The notes below the pieces were generated by a model, which saw only the letters and a list, made by a program, of their open reading frames with translations, made no database searches and was not told the DNA's origin. Of a DNA stretch of 64,000 nt, positions 1 through 10,948 are shown piece by piece; the first letter of the stretch is position 1, and each line of letters begins with the position of its first letter. A program made the position numbers and the translations under genes. The stretch comes from Monilinia fructicola (Eukaryota > Ascomycota > Leotiomycetes > Helotiales > Sclerotiniaceae), in contig VICG01000008.1 of NCBI GenBank assembly GCA_008692225.1, positions 2,072,001-2,136,000 on the forward strand, read 5' to 3'.

Positions 1-1
1 G

Positions 2-67
2 GTTTACGAGGATGCAGCGTGGGGAGATCAGACTCGGTTTGATACGTCGTATGAAACTGGTTATTAA
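2..67 (+). CDS. 3' end of an unidentified gene (partial)
   Basis: From base 2 one frame stays open for 21 codons and ends in TAA at 65-67. The peptide is acidic and aromatic (it contains WGDQTRFDTSYETGY) and reads like a cytoplasmic C-terminal tail. The other frames close sooner. Nothing upstream is available, so the family cannot be named; it could also be chance coding. Confidence 0.3.
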   Translation, partial: VYEDAAWGDQTRFDTSYETGY

Positions 68-1103
68 CATCATCTTCTTGGAGAATGATATGTAACGAAG
101 TGGTGATTCCAATCTGTTATGAATGGAGATGAGTGGTTGCTCTTCAAGACAAGGCAAATTAGGTTTACAGCCGCTAGGCTTTGGAGTTGGGCGGTGGATC
201 GAATTGGGTGGCGTTCAAAGGTAGATGTTTGGTTGGGATTTTACTTTGAGTGCTACATTTTTCGTTCTTATCTTGTTATTTTTCTTATATATTTTTCTCC
301 TTCTTTTCTCTACTCGCTTCTCATAGTTCCCCTGTTTCAACAAAAGCTCCAATGTTGGAACAGGCACTTTCAGATTTTCGGACCAATTCTCCCCATATGA
401 CGAGATCAGAATGCGATATTCAACTGGCTTTGGACAATTCTTCTCATCTATTCATCATTTCTCTATTTTCTTCCACTAATTCTACATTCTCGCTATAATT
501 TTTGTCATCAGTTTCCTTGGGCACTTTTCTACTCTCTCATATCTTCTTTTTCTCTTACATCCAGGCTAAGGTATCGAATTCTTTTTGTTCTTAGAAGGGA
601 TCTCTTCGTTTTTTGGCAGCTAAAATAGGAGTATCAGAGGAAGAAAGTTGTGTTTGAGCTTAAGTTTTGCAACGGGACATAAAGGGTATCGGTGTTCTTG
701 CAGACGATGTTTCTCGGGCATTTAAGCGGGTGAAATGAATCACATCGAGACAGAGCTATGTCATATCTTGAGTTCTGGTGTAAGCGTGCTATTTGATTCT
801 TCATATGTCTTATTGATGTTTATTTCTGTCGCTTTGACCAGATGAGGTGGAGAGTATGGGTAGCATGGGAGAAATTAACCGAGGGCTTGGTGAGAGCGCC
901 GAGAGGACGGTATACTAGAGGCTAAAATTGGTACAGTATTTCAGAAACCAACTTCACCATACCCTCCCTACTCATTACTTGTCTTCAATCGGTGTGTTAA
1001 CATGGAAAAACCCACTAATCAACCACCCATACTTTACAGGTATTGTAGATCGAATCAATAGCAAGTGCTCACCGATGGCCAACCCAACCCTAGGGGAAAA
1101 ATC
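68..1103. other. Intergenic, AT-rich
   Basis: This stretch lies between the putative gene end at 67 and the minus-strand gene whose stop is at 1104. It is T-rich on the plus strand. The short reading frames inside have no recognisable domain or splice pattern. I see no gene. Confidence 0.5.
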
Positions 1104-1819
1104 TCAGTCCAAAATCGCCTCACCGAGAACTCCCTTCCTGAATTCTGTCATGATATGCCGGGCTACTCTATCATCTCGGTAGGGAATCAAAGGTATCCTT
1201 CCACACCTTTCCCAACACCAAGTCAACACTCCTTTTACCCTCAAATAAATCATCTCACTTTCGAACATCCCCATCCCCACAAATATCGTGCCTCTAGATC
1301 TATCCCCGCGTTCCTTACTGTCCAATGTCTCTAGCATATTTTGTACCACCCGTGGACCCCACCACACCCCTAAAAATCTTCTCAAAATCCATGGCACATA
1401 TAGCCCCGCGGGAATAAAGTCGAGATGAATACATAGTTTCCTCGTGGATAGATCTCCATCCGGGCTCTGGGTGCGGTACATGACATCGGGATTCGCAGCT
1501 TGAGACTTTGGGATGAATCTGAAGAGTTTGGGAGGGTTGGAGGAATGAATGATTGAGCGGAAGGGGGGGCGATACAGCTTAAGGTGAGATGATTCACGTA
1601 CAATTGATATGGGGGAATTTTCTTGCGAGTTTTGACTTTGGTGGGTTGGGAATCACTGGTGAAGGAACGAGCCGCTCTGTCTCGACTAGTTCCGTGGTGT
1701 TGGCAAGGGGATGTTTGGTTGGATGTGGATGATGGGTAATGGGTGATCTGAAAAAGGCTCGGGCTACTAATGCTATGTAGGCGATTGATCCGAGTGTGTT
1801 TTTGGAGGCTGCTTGACAA
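1104..1819 (-). CDS. Spliced protein of unknown function, possibly mitochondrial
   Basis: Two minus-strand blocks join cleanly if an 83-bp intron (1519-1601, donor GTACGT, acceptor CTTCAG) is removed. Exon 2 (1104-1518) then runs 137 residues to TGA. The upstream block is rich in Ser, Thr and Arg with few acids, then has a basic KVKTRKKIPPYQL stretch, as in a mitochondrial presequence followed by the mature start. The second exon is hydrophobic and aromatic (FIPAGLYVPWILRRFLGVWW) and ends in a basic helix, EFRKGVLGEAILD. That last piece faintly resembles the tail of Mtg1/RbgA-type GTPases, but no G motifs are present, so I assign no function. No ATG was found for the first block, so the 5' limit is not the true start and another upstream exon is likely. 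Confidence 0.4.
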
Positions 1820-2258
1820 TGGCCGGGTTGCTTGTGTGCGGTTAAATGGTAAGTGAATAGGGATCGATTCGAGGAAACTAGATGAGAGAATACGCGGCTA
1901 GAAGAGAAGTTGGCGTGCTGCTTTCCTTGGCATTACATTGTGAAAAGGGGCGGAAAGACGTTGGCGGATACTACCAATGCAAAATCGCATTCTTATGGGG
2001 AAAAGTTTGCTACGAGTATTGTTGTAGCACGAATTTTACAAAGCTTAGCGATCCTCATCATCAATGGCCGATCTATCATGTATCCAGTCAGTCAACACTA
2101 GTTATCATAAATAACCAAGGACCAGCCCCTCTTTAAGTATTTTCAGTCTACTATTCCAATCGTCCCAGTTGCAGTACGTTTCACTGTGCACCCTTATCTA
2201 GTTCAAGCCTGTTCTCCCCGGGTCTCTCCATACTACCAGGAACTCCTCACTCCCTACA

Positions 2259-3335
2259 CTAAACCACACTTCCCGGCTCCAAAGCCGGCTCACCCTGTTT
2301 CCTCCTAATCTTCTCCACCAGTCCCTCATGATCCTCAGCACTATAGCTACTCATCTCCCTCTCATGCCCCCTCCTCACCCTCCTCAGCGCCCAAAAATTG
2401 TACACTCCAAATAGCCCCCCCGTAACACACATGATGGCGCCCGTCACAATCGCCGTGATCCTACACAGTCCCCCAAGAATCAGCAATTGCCTCGCGCGAA
2501 AGCCATGGGCGGAAAACCAAAGAGGGGACAAAAACCACAGATGCAAGGAAGGAGGACGACGGGCCAGCGAGCGCGCAACGAGATGGAGCGGAACCCGCAG
2601 CCCAGATTTCTCACCTCGCCATTACGCTCCAGGCAGCCCCCTGCTGGCTATAAACATTCACCAGCGTGCCGATCAATCCCGCCGCACTGTTCAAGCAGCC
2701 GGGCAGGAAAATCTTGTTCAAAAGCCACACGTAATTCTGGCGGTGTAAGCGCCACAGCCACAGCATGCCCGCCGAGCCAACGCCACAACAGAACGCGGCG
2801 ATCCAGAGAAGCGGGATATTCTTTACGGCGTGGAGGATGTGCTGGGCTGTGGAGTTGGGGAGTTCGGAGGGAGGAAGCGAGTTGAGAGAGGTGAAGGTTC
2901 CGGGGAAGATGACAAAGCCGGCGAGGAGAATCCCTAGGTCTGTTAAATCGAGGGTTGTGTGTTTTGGGGGGGGGGGGTGGAGATGCAAAGGCTGAAAGAC
3001 TTACAGGTGAAGAATGAGATGTATATGTTGTGCATACGGGGAATAGTGTCGAGGGAGAGAAGCATATTCATATATCTCGTTTGCAGACTAGTTTGTCTGT
3101 TCAAACTAGTTGGCCTCGCTGACACCGATGCTGATATTTCTGCGGCAGTCGTTGAGTATGAGTTATGCGGAACATTACGAACGGGTTTCTGGGAAGCGGA
3201 GTGATAGATTGTTTGGCCTCTGGCTTGAGAATCACTTTGCGTTTGCGTCCTTTCGGGTGCGCTACAAGTTGATCTTGCATGGCCAGTATAGGTCCTCTTA
3301 GGTGGGTCTATTGTAAGCGCATTTGATCGGGCCAT
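2259..3335 (-). CDS. Four-helix integral membrane protein, uncharacterised
   Basis: Proposed structure is complement(2259-2460, 2615-2939, 3005-3335), 285 residues. Intron 1 (2940-3004) starts GTAAGT and contains a G/C homopolymer of about 12. Intron 2 (2461-2614) starts GTGAGA. A nearer in-frame acceptor, CGCGAG at about 2489, would add some residues, so that border is uncertain. Hydrophobic segments lie near residues 106-128 (YLGILLAGFVIFPGTF), 158-185, 190-215 and 222-246, the last ending in a basic WALRRVRRGHERE stretch. A hydrophilic tail follows, rich in Glu and Lys. The Ser/Thr/Arg-rich N-terminus of about 100 residues has no recognisable domain, so translation may start at a later Met. 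I do not recognise the family; the pattern suggests a small four-pass membrane protein. Confidence 0.55.
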
Positions 3336-4054
3336 ATTAGATAGTATTTTCCACGGAGGGTTGAGACTTTGATATTGAAGATCATTGAATTATCAGTCAT
3401 GAGAAAAGAGGTTGTCAAATTCTATACGAAATATGTGAGGTATAATAGGTATACGTGTGAGTGGGCTGGATAGACTTAGGAAATAGTTATCTGAATGAGT
3501 GTACCATATGATTCATATCATGTTTTGAGACGAGAACAATCAAGATATCAACCAAGTGTCCAAATTGACAACTATACCAACACACAAAATTTTCGATATA
3601 ACTTGTTCTTTAGCATCGCCACTCAAAATATAGAAATATGGAAATAGCCATAATATCTACCCATCCAGAAAGACTTCTAACTATGCAGGAAAATGTTGTT
3701 GATCTTTATTGAATCCCCCAATCGTGGAAATATTTCGTGAATTGTTTGGATGGTGGGGGTGGGTCAAAGCAAGATTTTTACCCCTGACGCTTGCAACTGC
3801 GCGATGACGGCAAAATAGGGCGGGGGTCTTGGAATATCACAAAAGAATAAAACTCCATTCAGAACAGCATCAAGAAGAGATAAACAAATGATTGCAATTT
3901 TCATCCGAGAGAAAATCATTGGCATCTTATGTGATAGGTTCAATTATTGAGTCTTTCATATTTAGAAGGGACAAGGAAGCTTTTCCTGACATTTCCCGTA
4001 TTTTCCTACCAACGCCAACGCTATGCAAAATCACACAATTCCTCATTAGATTTC
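3336..4054. other. Intergenic between two minus-strand genes
   Basis: AT-rich DNA serving as the upstream region of the membrane-protein gene and the downstream region of UTP15. No coding potential or structured repeat was seen. Confidence 0.6.
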
Positions 4055-5665
4055 CTATTTTACTCCAGCCACAAGTAAATCTAGCATTCCCTTGACTTGC
4101 ATTGCCTTTTGTGACCTTTCCACTTCCGTCCTCACACGTCGATGTAAGAACTTGATCTGGCGTTCTAATTCCGGCGAATCAGAGGTATACTCTGAATATA
4201 TATCCAGGAGTAACATAGCAGCATCAGTACATATAGGAACGTAACGAGGATCGGTGATATGCTTAGACACCCATTTGAAAATAGGCTGTATCGTAGTCTC
4301 GTCACGCTTCTCAAAGGCCGCTCGCATAGCACTTCTGTGTCGTAGAGCCGTGAGAAGTGTTAGAACAGTAACTGCGGGCAGTCCCTTTTCAAGCACAGCA
4401 TCTAATGCTTGATGATATCTTCCTTGGCGAAGTTCACGCTCCCATTCCGCATCCTTTCTCTTTGTCGGACGTGTGCTCCCCTCGATTATCACATCTGCGC
4501 CCTCGCCCATGAAATCCAATCCCCGAAGCCTCTTCTCTACCCCGCTAGTGAGTTTCCTCTTCTTATTCTTCTTGTCGTATTCTTCTAAAGTGCCATCGAG
4601 CAAGGCTTGCATCTCCTTAGCTCTTTCTCTTTCCTTCACCTTTTGCTGGCCTGATAGTCGCGTTTTGATAGATAAGACCCCTGATTGCATACCCACAACC
4701 AAATGTTTATCCTCTCGATTGGCACCGGAACTAATAACATTCACGGATAAAACTGGAGCCGAGTATTTTAGTCCAGTTACAACATTCCACCCGGTGGTCT
4801 CGAAAACCTTCACATGGCCGTCCAAACCACCGCTAACCAGTCTGGTTGCGTTGGATGCAAAGCACAACGAAGTGACCGTCTTCTGATGATTTTTGATAAT
4901 GTGCAATGGCTTTCCAGCAACCAAATCAAGTACTGAGATTTGGTTATCAGCGGCAGCAAGAACAGTTGTACCAGAAGGCATAGGAAGGACAGTCTCAACT
5001 GGCGCAGCATGCTTGAAAGTCATTGCTGCTCTAGTTGGAACTCTAGGATCCCAAAGTCTAACAGTCTCATCATAACTTCCAGTCAAAATCATATTTGACA
5101 TTGATCCAGGCATGAAAGCACCACTGCGAACATAATCTGTATGCCCAACAAAAGTCGTCGTACTTTCTTGGCTTGGTAGATCCCACAGCTTAACAGTACG
5201 ATCGTCACTAGCACTCATGAGAGTTGTCAATTCTGTCGGTGAAAACTTTGTAGTCCAAACTGGCTGTTTGTGTTCGTCCCATGTCTTCAAAATAGCTCTC
5301 GAGTTCACGTCAAAGACTTGTATCTTTCCAGTTTCGTCACCTGCCACCATGACACGACCATCTCGTCGAATCTCTCCGCTATGCGCAACATCTGAAAATC
5401 GAGTAATAGTCTTCACTAATTTTCGTGTGCGAATCGAGTAGATCTGGAGTCGAGTACCAGTGGTGACACAGAAATAGTCATTGCTGGATGGTAGTAAAGC
5501 ATTTGTCGGTGGAGGAGGGAATGATATGTGTGTAATAGGATAATTCGTTGGTGATGGGACGAGTTGCTGTGAGCGAAATCCCTTCCAATATCGTTGTTCA
5601 GGTGTTATTGGCGAAGGGGCAGTAGGAAGCTTAACCCCCGGCAGACTTGTAACTGGTGCGGCCAT
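4055..5665 (-). CDS. UTP15: U3 snoRNP component Utp15 (WD40)
   Basis: Intronless, 536 residues. Utp15 belongs to the t-UTP/UtpA part of the small-subunit processome, acting in the nucleolus in rDNA transcription and 18S pre-rRNA cleavage. The N-terminus has the family's conserved YWKGFRSQQL-like segment near residue 27. WD40 repeats fill about residues 40-330, with clear blades such as MSASDDRTVKLWD and TGSYDETVRLWD. A basic linker (KKNKKRKLTSGVEKRLRG) leads to the Utp15 C-terminal helical domain, about 370-525, with the segment ALRHRSAMRAAFEKRDE. Length matches fungal orthologues. The ATG at 5665 is the first in frame and puts the conserved N-terminus in place. Assignment rests on the combination of blades and the C-terminal domain. 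Confidence 0.93.
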   Translation of the reverse strand: MAAPVTSLPGVKLPTAPSPITPEQRYWKGFRSQQLVPSPTNYPITHISFPPPPTNALLPSSNDYFCVTTGTRLQIYSIRTRKLVKTITRFSDVAHSGEIRRDGRVMVAGDETGKIQVFDVNSRAILKTWDEHKQPVWTTKFSPTELTTLMSASDDRTVKLWDLPSQESTTTFVGHTDYVRSGAFMPGSMSNMILTGSYDETVRLWDPRVPTRAAMTFKHAAPVETVLPMPSGTTVLAAADNQISVLDLVAGKPLHIIKNHQKTVTSLCFASNATRLVSGGLDGHVKVFETTGWNVVTGLKYSAPVLSVNVISSGANREDKHLVVGMQSGVLSIKTRLSGQQKVKERERAKEMQALLDGTLEEYDKKNKKRKLTSGVEKRLRGLDFMGEGADVIIEGSTRPTKRKDAEWERELRQGRYHQALDAVLEKGLPAVTVLTLLTALRHRSAMRAAFEKRDETTIQPIFKWVSKHITDPRYVPICTDAAMLLLDIYSEYTSDSPELERQIKFLHRRVRTEVERSQKAMQVKGMLDLLVAGVK

Positions 5666-7065
5666 CCTAGATTCTTACAAAGTGAAAGGTAAGATGAAGA
5701 TGTCGCGAAAGGATTGATCTTTCACTTAGAGGAAGCTCGCGATGCGATTCACAAAAAAAAAAAAGTTGAGGACGGAATTCTGGAGGTTATTTTTCCCGAT
5801 GAGTGCGCTAAACTATGAGAAGCTAGTCAAGGTTATACCTGCCACTTTTGTCATTCTCTAGCAAAACAGCACAATACGATTGTTTTGTGTTTGTTCATGA
5901 AATTGAACTTATTATATCTTGTTAAATGGTACTCGACCGTAGGAGAGTATCTACCTTGGTATGGAATATATGAGCTACAGATACGTTTTTCTCAATGACA
6001 GGAACCTTTTTGCCCTATGATTTAAGTTCACATACAGATATATTGTCTCACAGCAATGAAATAATGTTATATATATAGTATACGTCGTTGTGTTCTCTGT
6101 GTTCAACTCAATAGAACGACATCAAGGTCATTCATCTTGGTTTGTTACATTCTCTATGGGATGTTTGCTTTCTTTCTTTCTTTTGACCATTCTTATGGAT
6201 CTTGGCCTGTACCCTCCTGTAAAAAGCGTGTTGACACATGGTATCTCATCAGAGGAAATATTCCTAGCTGAAAGAAGCAAGTAGCTTCACCTATTACGCT
6301 CTGGTTATATAAAGCAAAAGGTATGCTGGGCAAAGCAAGCATACCTTTATCACTAAGTTACACGCCATGCTACAATGATAAAAGGCCAGTTCATGCGGAT
6401 GTAACTGGAGGCTAAATTGCTGCATTTATGATTTGAGAGGACTTGCAGTTGGTCCTTTTGGTATAGCCATGTTTGTGGACACCTTTCCTCCCTAAGAGAT
6501 AACATGAACAGATTCCAAACCTCCTTCGCTTCAAACGAGCATGTCACGTTTCTCGTGGGGAAGAACGACTCTATTGCCAATAATTCCCCCCTTGAATGTC
6601 TTTTGTATGAAGACCCAAATCCCAAGCCAATAGCCAACCCTTTACGGCGGCCTCATCTTTTCGACGAATCCCTAACGCCGAATCCAAGCAGTGCGCCCCA
6701 GAATGTAACAGTTGAAATGCGAAGACATTAATGAAATAATCATAACTTGGATGAAAACCCCGTCCTGGGAAATTGTTGTGTATCATTATATAAGCCCAAA
6801 ACCTTTCAGTTGTACTGATAGTTGATGGCAGATCGTTCAAGCCAATACCTTCACTCTAATTGAAGAAAACGAAGTCAATCGATGGACCGCCGGAATCGAA
6901 TTGAGTTAAGTATCTTCCGAGTATGTATTGGTATCGAGGTCGTTCAGAAGCGTTTGGGTTCTGGTGGCAGTGAGGTTCATGCTTCTGGTCATTCCCAAAT
7001 TTGACTTGGGGCCAGAAGTAAAAGTCTCCATCCACCTCCCAAAAAAAAACAAGTTCCGGACATCC
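5666..7065. other. Intergenic upstream of UTP15
   Basis: AT-rich DNA with an A-run directly upstream of UTP15 (about 5753-5764). A tRNA-like TTCGATT near 6893 was checked and rejected. No gene is supported. Confidence 0.5.
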
Positions 7066-7176
7066 TTACATTGGCAAGGTTGGTCCATCCTCACGCATGC
7101 TGATGTTGATCAAAGCTGCAAGCCCAATCAGGAAGACGACAATCAAAATGACACCTAATATAATAATGATATCCAT
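7066..7176 (-). CDS. Candidate 36-residue single-helix microprotein
   Basis: A short frame opens with ATG at 7176 (A at -3, G at +4) and ends in TAA at 7066. After a short MD start it is almost wholly hydrophobic (IIIILGVILIVVFLIGLAAL), then turns polar and acidic (NISMREDGPTLPM). This is one transmembrane helix with a short tail. The stop overlaps a GTAAGG that could be a splice donor, so the frame might be one exon of a longer protein. Fungal proteolipids such as Pmp1 have a similar layout, but I do not claim homology. The region is otherwise empty of coding signal. Chance hydrophobic frames exist, so support is modest. Confidence 0.35.
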   Translation of the reverse strand: MDIIIILGVILIVVFLIGLAALINISMREDGPTLPM

Positions 7177-10100
7177 TCTGCTGGTGGAATTGCTTTCCTA
7201 TTTGGTGGAAGTAGACCTTTCGAGGTTGACGTGCTGTAGCGGGAGCAATTTTGAAATACAGGTGATCGAGTGATAAACCCAGGCGGGTCTAGAGAGAATT
7301 GTGAGATATAGACTGATGAGATGTGCCGAAAGCAATCAAATTTCTTTTCGCAACGGATAATGACGAAGAAGACGAGAATAGAGAAGGCGAAAAGAGTGAA
7401 GGCAGCGACGGAAGATAAAAGAATGCAACGGTTGTTATCAGAAAAGGATGGGAAAGTAGCAAAGATATATAAACCCCTCCATATTACCCATCCGTTCTAC
7501 TTAATTTTTACCTTCCTCTATCCTCGACCTAGATCAGCAATCCCTACAAACAGTTTTCCATGCCTGCACCACATAGTGTATTATAACTCTATATTTGGAA
7601 GCCATTACTTCTTACCGGCAAGTTAAATCATTCTTGACAATTCGACATGGACACTTATCCAGTATTCGTATAAATTAGAGTTGGATTATGCTATCATGTC
7701 AAGGTTAGAGAGTGATAGGGTTCCACTTACCGTGTGAAAGTCCGACACATGATGACACCGAGGACTGTCTGAAAACCGAGTGCAGAATATTAAAATTAAG
7801 ACCTCGTTTTCCGGACTTCGAGAAAGACATTCAATCCGATCAAAATCTGGCGTTGTGTATAGCACTTCATCATTTGTTCGTAAGTAGACCATGCGAATAC
7901 GCATAACTGCAGTTTTCCATTTGATAGCTAGCATCATCTAGCCTGTCAACCTCCCAAGCGCTTGTGCTGTCAGAAAAGTCCGTAACTCGGGAACATGGGA
8001 AACAGGGTATTCCCCTGATAGTTTACCGTCGTGTGGTACGTGCCAACTTATCTGAGTTGCGGACTTTCTGGCAGCTCGAGTAGTTGGGACATGAGAGCAT
8101 TCGGGATTGAATCAACTGTCAACAGCCAAAAAGAACCAATGAGCTAGCTTTCAAGACTTTTGCTGCAGGGGCAATTTTCCAGGTTGGTTACCCACTCCTC
8201 TCAAACGAACCAATCGCATTACACTTGTGTACGATTCACGAATGCGAAAGAGTGCATGAACATTGAACATTGAACACTACCGATTTGTCCTTCCGTCCAG
8301 TTGCGTTCTATTATTATTCAAACCTTTCAACATAAAGTTATACCTTTTCTTGTGGTCAATTTTAGGTCTATTGGTATTACCTGAGCCGTTGGCAAGCACT
8401 TGCTCCAACGTCGTCGATAATTGAAACATCTATTGGAAAAAGCTTTCTCTACACAATGGAGATTGTGCAAAATAGTGACAACTTCTGAACAGTTCGTCTT
8501 ACATAGGGCTTAGTTGACACTCGCCTCATAAGGACCCTGCCAGCGAAAGCGGGGTTGTATTGTACCTGAAAGCCTATCATCTAATTTGGTTTAGCGCATG
8601 AACGTCTGACAGCAATATCTGATTTTCAATGATGCTATTGCATCTCCTGTGTTCTCCTACAAAACTAGCCAATAAACCTGCAATGAAGTGTGGCGGAGTA
8701 GCATATCTATTGCAACTTCTTTGCGGAGACTCCCACTCCCCAAGCCTAGTATGGGATTGATATCCCTTTTCATCTTGGTCTGTCATGTTCTGGACTTTCT
8801 TATCGATATAGTTGGCTCGTAAGGGCCTTGCTTTGTGCGAGAGTCAGGCCAGTGAGTAAGCAGAAGGAGCTGGCTCTTAAATGAAAGATCCTTCTGTTGT
8901 TGTTCTGCGAATGGAAAAGTTTCCATCAAATTTCAAGGGATAGGATCAGATGTAGCATTTCTTTCAGAAGGATTTCGAAATATAGGCCATGTGTATTCAT
9001 CACAATTCACCTTCTTACGAGTACCGTTTGATCCTCTCAACGGAATAGCGCAGGTCACATCAGTCAGAGTAGTACTGGTTGTGTGGCAATGCCAGTAGTT
9101 TAGGGGTGACACCTTCAATTGAGAAGGATAAGAAGCAACGGAAGTTCTCCACAGTAATTTGTGCGCTCGCATAACAATACCTTACTTTTGACTCGTTTGT
9201 GCGGGATCACAGGAGTTGTTGCTGCCATCCAATCTCGTTCTTCGACATTTGACTTAGACCTTCCGATTCTTATTCTCAATGCCATGCAAGTGCACTGCGA
9301 GAGATAGCTGCCGCTAAGAACTACCAAGACGGTATAATGCTTGAAATTCTATTAGCGCGTGCATCATCAATGCTATGAGAATCAACATACGTGGTTTACC
9401 CTTCTCCCTACAGCCAACGAATGATGCAGATGATCGGTCATGAAATTCTATATTCATTGCATTAACAATATTGTTGTTGCTCATCTAGGACACTGAACTC
9501 GCTCTTGACGTGATCCAAAGTCTCTCCAAATTAAGAGCTACTTGAGTGTTTGAATACCCTTTCATTCACCAGACGAAACAATTAGCTGTCAGCTTCCTAG
9601 GGCAGAGCATTTCTAACTTACAGCCGCCACTCAATATCCTAGCTGTATGAAGAATATATGCACCAGCATCTCCAAAATTATATTGAGAATAAGGGATCTG
9701 AGTTGTTCGAAGATAAAAAGATACAAAGCACACTTTCCAAACACCCATACAATAGCATTCATAACCTGGTGATTTAGAGGTTTCGTTACTATTATTATAG
9801 GCTTCTATAGGCATGAACCTCTATAACAGATATGCAACAAAAGATTTGTGTAGGAGGTAGCTAGCTATCCATAGGTGCGGTCAAGTAAGTCGACAGTAGT
9901 GAATATGGTAGATATAATAAGTAGGTAGATACCTACCTCCAGCTATTGAAGGTACCTCCTCCTTAGGTGCGATTTTAACAAGAAGTAAAATGCATAATAG
10001 AACATCATCATATCCCAGAGCGTATGAATGCAGTTACAAGGCCGACATAAAGAAAGATAGAAGAAACAAAAGAGATCAGATGAAGATATGAATGTATAAC

Positions 10101-10948
10101 TTCCATAACCTTTCCTAACAAATCTACAAGTAAGTTACATCGACTAGCCATCGCACCTACTTACACTATACTATCCATGGATACTACTACTACCTACTAC
10201 TACCTAGGTAGGTACGTACCCAAACCTACTGAAATCAAATATATTACAGGCATCTACAGGCTCAAGGCCCTGAAGCAGATATGCAACAAAAGATGGGAAA
10301 AGATAAAGATAAGACGATAAGAGGGGATTGGCTGATGATATATATACCCAGGTGTTGAAAATGAATGCAAGGGAGGAAGGAGACGAGAGACAAGCGCAAG
10401 GATATCCACTGCAATACTCGTTCCTTCCCACTTCCCACGTGAACAATGTGGATGGGATGTCCACGGGTCGGGCCTCCATAATTTTCTATTCCATTCGGGT
10501 GTTGCTGTCAAGCTTGTAGTGAAGAAAGGGGGGGCGTGCCGAGCCGAGAATTTTGGAGATTTATAAATACCATGGTACAACAATCTTGTCAAAGTTCGTA
10601 AGGTTCGGGGTATTTATTTGAATCGTGCTGTTATTTTGTCGAACATGTTAAGTAGACCAGCTGCACTTATGTCCATGGTGTGACAAAAAGGCAATTATAT
10701 GAGACAAAAAGATCAATGAATAAATCCTTCGCATTGAATCCATAGGTGGAGAGACCTTGTCCCTTCATGGGCCCTTGATCGTTATCGTGTATATACATAT
10801 AATTAAGCACTTTTCCAACTCCTACTTTTCGGGCATGTCGTTTCTTATGCCATCGTCATCGCTCCATTCACAGCTGCTTTCTGATATGTTGTTATCCACA
10901 ACATTCTTTAAATGTTTCCTTTCACCACACCATTCGTTCATTCGTTAC
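7177..10948. other. Gene-poor region, 3.8 kb
   Basis: No convincing gene. Minus-strand fragments at about 8933-9327 and 9566-9814 have partly protein-like composition and possible splice sites but no joinable model. A CCTAGG palindrome with ACCTACC-like repeats lies near 9932-10215. The right end serves as the 3' flank of the F-box-like gene. Confidence 0.5.

Noticed and set aside
6882..6960. tRNA-like TTCGATTCC on the minus strand
   Set aside because: The flanking bases do not pair into a T stem and no acceptor, D or anticodon stem can be built upstream.
8933..9814. Minus-strand fragments with Cys and a CDEY-containing exon, joinable over a 68-bp intron (9113-9180)
   Set aside because: The pieces do not link into one model with a start, cysteine order matches no family I can name with care, and donor choice is ambiguous. 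At best a gene relic.
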